64,000 nucleotides of DNA from Stomorhina lunata (lineage: Eukaryota; Arthropoda; Insecta; Diptera; Rhiniidae). The DNA lies in NCBI GenBank assembly GCA_933228675.1, contig OW121743.1, positions 92,939,998-93,003,997 of the forward strand, written 5' to 3'. The notes under the pieces are model-generated. The model was not told the origin of the DNA. It ran no database searches and saw nothing but the letters and a program-made list of their open reading frames with translations. Every line of letters starts with the position of its first letter. Positions within the stretch are counted from its first letter, which is position 1. This document shows positions 60,936-64,000 of this stretch, piece by piece. The translations under genes and the position numbers were made by a program.

Positions 60936-62622
60936 AGGAATTTTCTATAGAAAATTATGTTTTAGAAATTTTTAATACAAATCTTTCAAGATATTTTCAA
61001 TGTGAAATTGTCCCTTGAAGAAAAAGTTGTAACCTGATGAAATTTTTTGTAGCAAATTGTCCCTTAAAGGAATTTTTTATAGAATAATCACATCTAGAAA
61101 TTTTTTATAGAAAATTGTTTTCAAAAAATTTTGTAAACAAAAATAAGCTTTGAAGTTTTTATTTAAAATTGTCTTTATTAAATTGTTCCCTTAAGAACAT
61201 TTATTTAAAAACTTTCTACCTTAAGAAATTTTCTTTAAATTCAAGTCAAAAGTAGATTTATTATTTAAAAAAAGTTTTTCCTTCAAAATATAAATTTTAA
61301 TAGAAAACAAATCGTCTCTAGAATTTTTTTTATATAAAAGTATTTAAGACATTTTTTTTCTATACAAAGTTCTGGTTTTTTTATCCAAAATTTTTTACAA
61401 GGACATCTTTTATATAAAGTTATTCCATAAAGATTTTTTTTTAAGACATTTTTCATGGAAAATTTAGCCCTAAACAATGTTTTTTAAGAATTCCCCTACA
61501 ACGAAATACTTTCTAATAAAATTTCTTCTAAACTAATTGTAACAAAAGATTTTCTATGAAAAATTCGTTTTTTTGGTCAAAATATTGTCTATAGAAACTG
61601 TGTTAATAATATAATGAAAAATTTTGCTATAAAAAATTTTGTGGAAGAATTCATTTAACTTAAGTTCCAAATTAAGTATATATATAAGAGCATTTTCCTT
61701 AAAATTATTTTCTTCTTTTTAATAATATGTAAAATCTTTAGAAGTTTAAATTTGCTATCACTTACTTACAGAAAACATTTGTAGTATAATAGCATGGTTT
61801 AAGCTCATAATTTATTTAGACAAATTGAACACTAAAACGAGCAATTCTTGTTTAAAATATAACAAAAAAAAAAAATATAAAAAATAGACCAACTTATTTT
61901 AACAATTGTAATAGTAGTATCATCATCTTTAATGCAACTACATAATCATTTACAAATGAACTCTGGCAGTAGAACATAGCCCGGCAGTTCCAGGAAAAGT
62001 AAAAGACTCCAAAAATAATAAAGTAAATACGTTGAAGTTTTTGTATGAGCTAATCATATCATGTGCAAATTAAGCCAGGCGTCTAGTATAGAATTGATGG
62101 AGAACAAGGCTCTATTATGAACTGAATTGCTGGCTAACTGCATTCAGAGACTTGCATTTGTTCTAAAGACAAAAGAGCAAATTCCAAGAATTAGAGTAAA
62201 AAGAACAAAACTAGAAAGAAATGCAATAAATAAATGAAAATTTCGTAGTATTTCCGTAACCAATACATTACCACCATTTCAAATTTGTTAAATGTTCAAA
62301 CCCAAAAACAGCATGAAAAACTGTTCGCAAAAAAATATAGAGTTTTAGGAGAAAATGGACTAAAGCAGGAAAAAGTTAGAAGAGGATCTAAGTGGAAAAT
62401 GCAGAATTGAAAATATTTAAAGCAATAGAAATAGAAAGAATGAAGAAAAATAATCTAAGGGTCAGAAGCAGATGTTCATGGTGTTGTTTGGCTATATTTT
62501 TTCTGGCAAACACATTAATAGAGTATTGCATTTTGAACACACACAACCAATAGTTTAAACAATGGCGTTTAAATGTGGGAATGCAAAAAAAATTAAATGA
62601 AAATTTATAAAAAAAAAAAATT
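60936..62622. other. Spacer inside an inverted S31 pair
   Basis: The left 700 bp still show decayed AAATTTTCTATAGAAAATT-type pieces. The remainder is unique. A less AT-rich patch at about 61960-62170 contains CTGGCAGTAGAACATAGCCC but has stops in all frames that I checked by eye. No gene is called. Confidence 0.45.
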
Positions 62623-63722
62623 ATTTTATAATAAGAAATTTTTGAAAAATTTTCTATTAAAATAAGAAATTTTTGAAAAATTTCCTATAAAAATAAGAAA
62701 AATTTCCTATAAAAATAAGAAATTTTTGAAAAATTTCCTATAAAAATAAGAAATTTTTGAAAAATTTCCTATAAAAATAAGAAATTTTTCAAAAATTTCG
62801 AAAACATAAGAAATTTGTGAAAAAATTCCTATAAAAATAAGAAATTTTTGTAAAATTTCCTAAAAAACAAGAAATTCTTGAAAAATTTCTTATAAAAATA
62901 AGAAATTTTTGAAAAATTTCCTATAAAAATAATAATTTTTTGAAAAATTTCCTTTAAAAATAAGAAATTTTTGAAAAATTTCCTATAAAAATAAAAAATT
63001 TTTGAAAAATTTTCTATAAAAATAAGAAATTTTTGAAATATTTAATATAAAAAATTTTTAAAAAATTTCCTATAAAAATAAGAAATTTTTAATAAATTTC
63101 TTATAAAGATAAGATAAAATTTTGAAAAATTTACTATAAAAATAAGAATTTTTTGAAAATTATCCTATACAAATAAGAAATTTTTAAAAATTTTCTTATT
63201 AAAATAGAAAAAAAATTTTAAATTTCCTGTAAAAATAAGAATTTTTTGAAATGTTTAATATAAAAATAGGAAATTTTTGAAAAATTTCCTATAAAAATAA
63301 GAAATTTTTGAGAAATTTTTTATAAGGATAAAAAAAAATTGAAGAATTTTCTATAAAAGTAAGAAATTTTTTAAAAATTTCCTTTTTAAAAATTTCCTAT
63401 AAAATTAAGAAATTTTTGAAAAATTTCCTATAAAAAGAAGTAATTTTTAAAAAAATTTCCTATAAAAATCAGAAATTTTTGAAAAATTTTCTATAAAAAT
63501 AAAAAATTTTCGAAAAACTTCTATAGTAAAAGTAAGAAATTTTAGAAAAATTTCCTATAAAAATTAGATTTTTTTTTTAAATTTGCTATAAAAATAAGAA
63601 ATTTTTGAAAAATTTCCTATAAAAATAAGAAATTATTGAAAAACGTCCTATAAAAATAAGAAATTTTTGAAAATTTTCGCATAAAAATGAGAAATTTATA
63701 AAAAAAATTTCCTATAAACATA
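62623..63722 (+). repeat. S31 tandem array, 31-bp units, plus orientation
   Basis: About 35 units of AAGAAATTTTTG, AAAAATTTCC and TATAAAAAT. It has the same AAGAAA subtype as the minus-oriented array at 59101-60935, so the two form a subtype-matched inverted pair. Confidence 0.93.
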
Positions 63723-64000
63723 AACATTCATTGAAATTTTTCCAACAAAATTTTCTTTGATTTTTTCTTTTCCACTGTAGGTGTTTAAACCTATTGGTCG
63801 GTGGTTAGTTTGGTTGGTTAGTTGGTTGTTACTAAAACCCATTATAGGAAATTTTACCACAATCATGTTCATGGCTTCAAATGAAGATATATGTATATGA
63901 GTTAAGGTTCCATGAATGACCCATACAATCACACTCAAACTTTAAAAAAAAATCACTTTCAAACATACACTTCGAAACTTTAGAGATGAATGGTTTACAC
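63723..64000. other. Unique DNA at the right edge
   Basis: It contains a GGTTGGTTAGTTGGTTG stretch at about 63811-63827. No gene is seen. Confidence 0.4.

Overview
The window looks like intergenic or intronic DNA from a higher fly (muscoid or calliphorid type is my best guess). It is extremely AT-rich, has no bacterial-style gene packing, carries a BEL/Pao-class LTR retrotransposon of arthropod type, and contains interspersed repeats with GACGGACAGACGG-like tails and a TTTCTATGCGTTACATACAT block of a kind I associate with fly genomes. I see no intact host gene. Most open reading frames are chance frames in AT-rich DNA or frames held open by tandem repeats whose period is a multiple of three.

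Three things dominate. (1) About 26 kb (roughly 40%) is tandem repeats. Family S31 has 29-31 bp units with a palindromic core; family S12 has 12 bp units of GACATAGACTAA; a 29 bp family built on AACATCGAAAATTTTC lies at 40.4-43.5 kb; a 33 bp family centred on CTATAG (S33) lies at 53.1-57.5 kb; a degenerate ~19 bp family lies at 3.2-3.8 kb. Several S31 and S33 arrays occur as pairs in opposite orientation around 0.8-1.7 kb of non-repetitive DNA (10.0/12.5, 33.7/36.3, 53.1/55.3 and 59.1/62.6 kb). This resembles Drosophila Foldback elements, whose inverted arms are built of short tandem repeats.

(2) A complete, apparently young BEL/Pao LTR retrotransposon spans 19695-29629 (9,935 bp). Its two 421-bp LTRs show no difference on visual comparison, and it has a 5-bp target duplication ATAAG. 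It contains a long leader with splice-like signals and an embedded S31-type array, one intact Gag-Pol reading frame (22718-27973), and a second intact frame (28023-28925) where env would normally sit. That second frame is not an envelope gene. It repeats the zinc-knuckle plus aspartic-protease module of the first frame in diverged form and sits six bases behind a strong splice acceptor. This is the most interesting item in the window.

(3) Two dispersed non-autonomous repeat families, called DR1 and DR2 here, recur. DR1 is at 0.8-1.6, 2.8-2.9, 4.4-4.8, 50.7-51.7 and 58.5-59.1 kb. DR2 is at 1.9-2.8 kb and, inverted and split by DR1, at 50.0-51.9 kb. One short coding-like segment (5887-6069) stands out from the AT-rich background and may be an exon or gene remnant.

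Layout: 0-5 kb dispersed repeats; 5.2-17.6 kb S31 and S12 arrays; 17.6-18.5 kb degraded longer repeats; 19.7-29.6 kb retrotransposon; 30.2-32.7 kb S12; 33.7-38.7 kb inverted S31 pair; 40.4-43.5 kb 29-bp array; 45.2-48.8 kb S12; 50.0-51.9 kb nested DR2/DR1; 53.1-57.5 kb inverted S33 pair; 58.5-63.7 kb truncated DR1 and inverted S31 pair. Array boundaries are approximate (tens of bases) because edges decay gradually.
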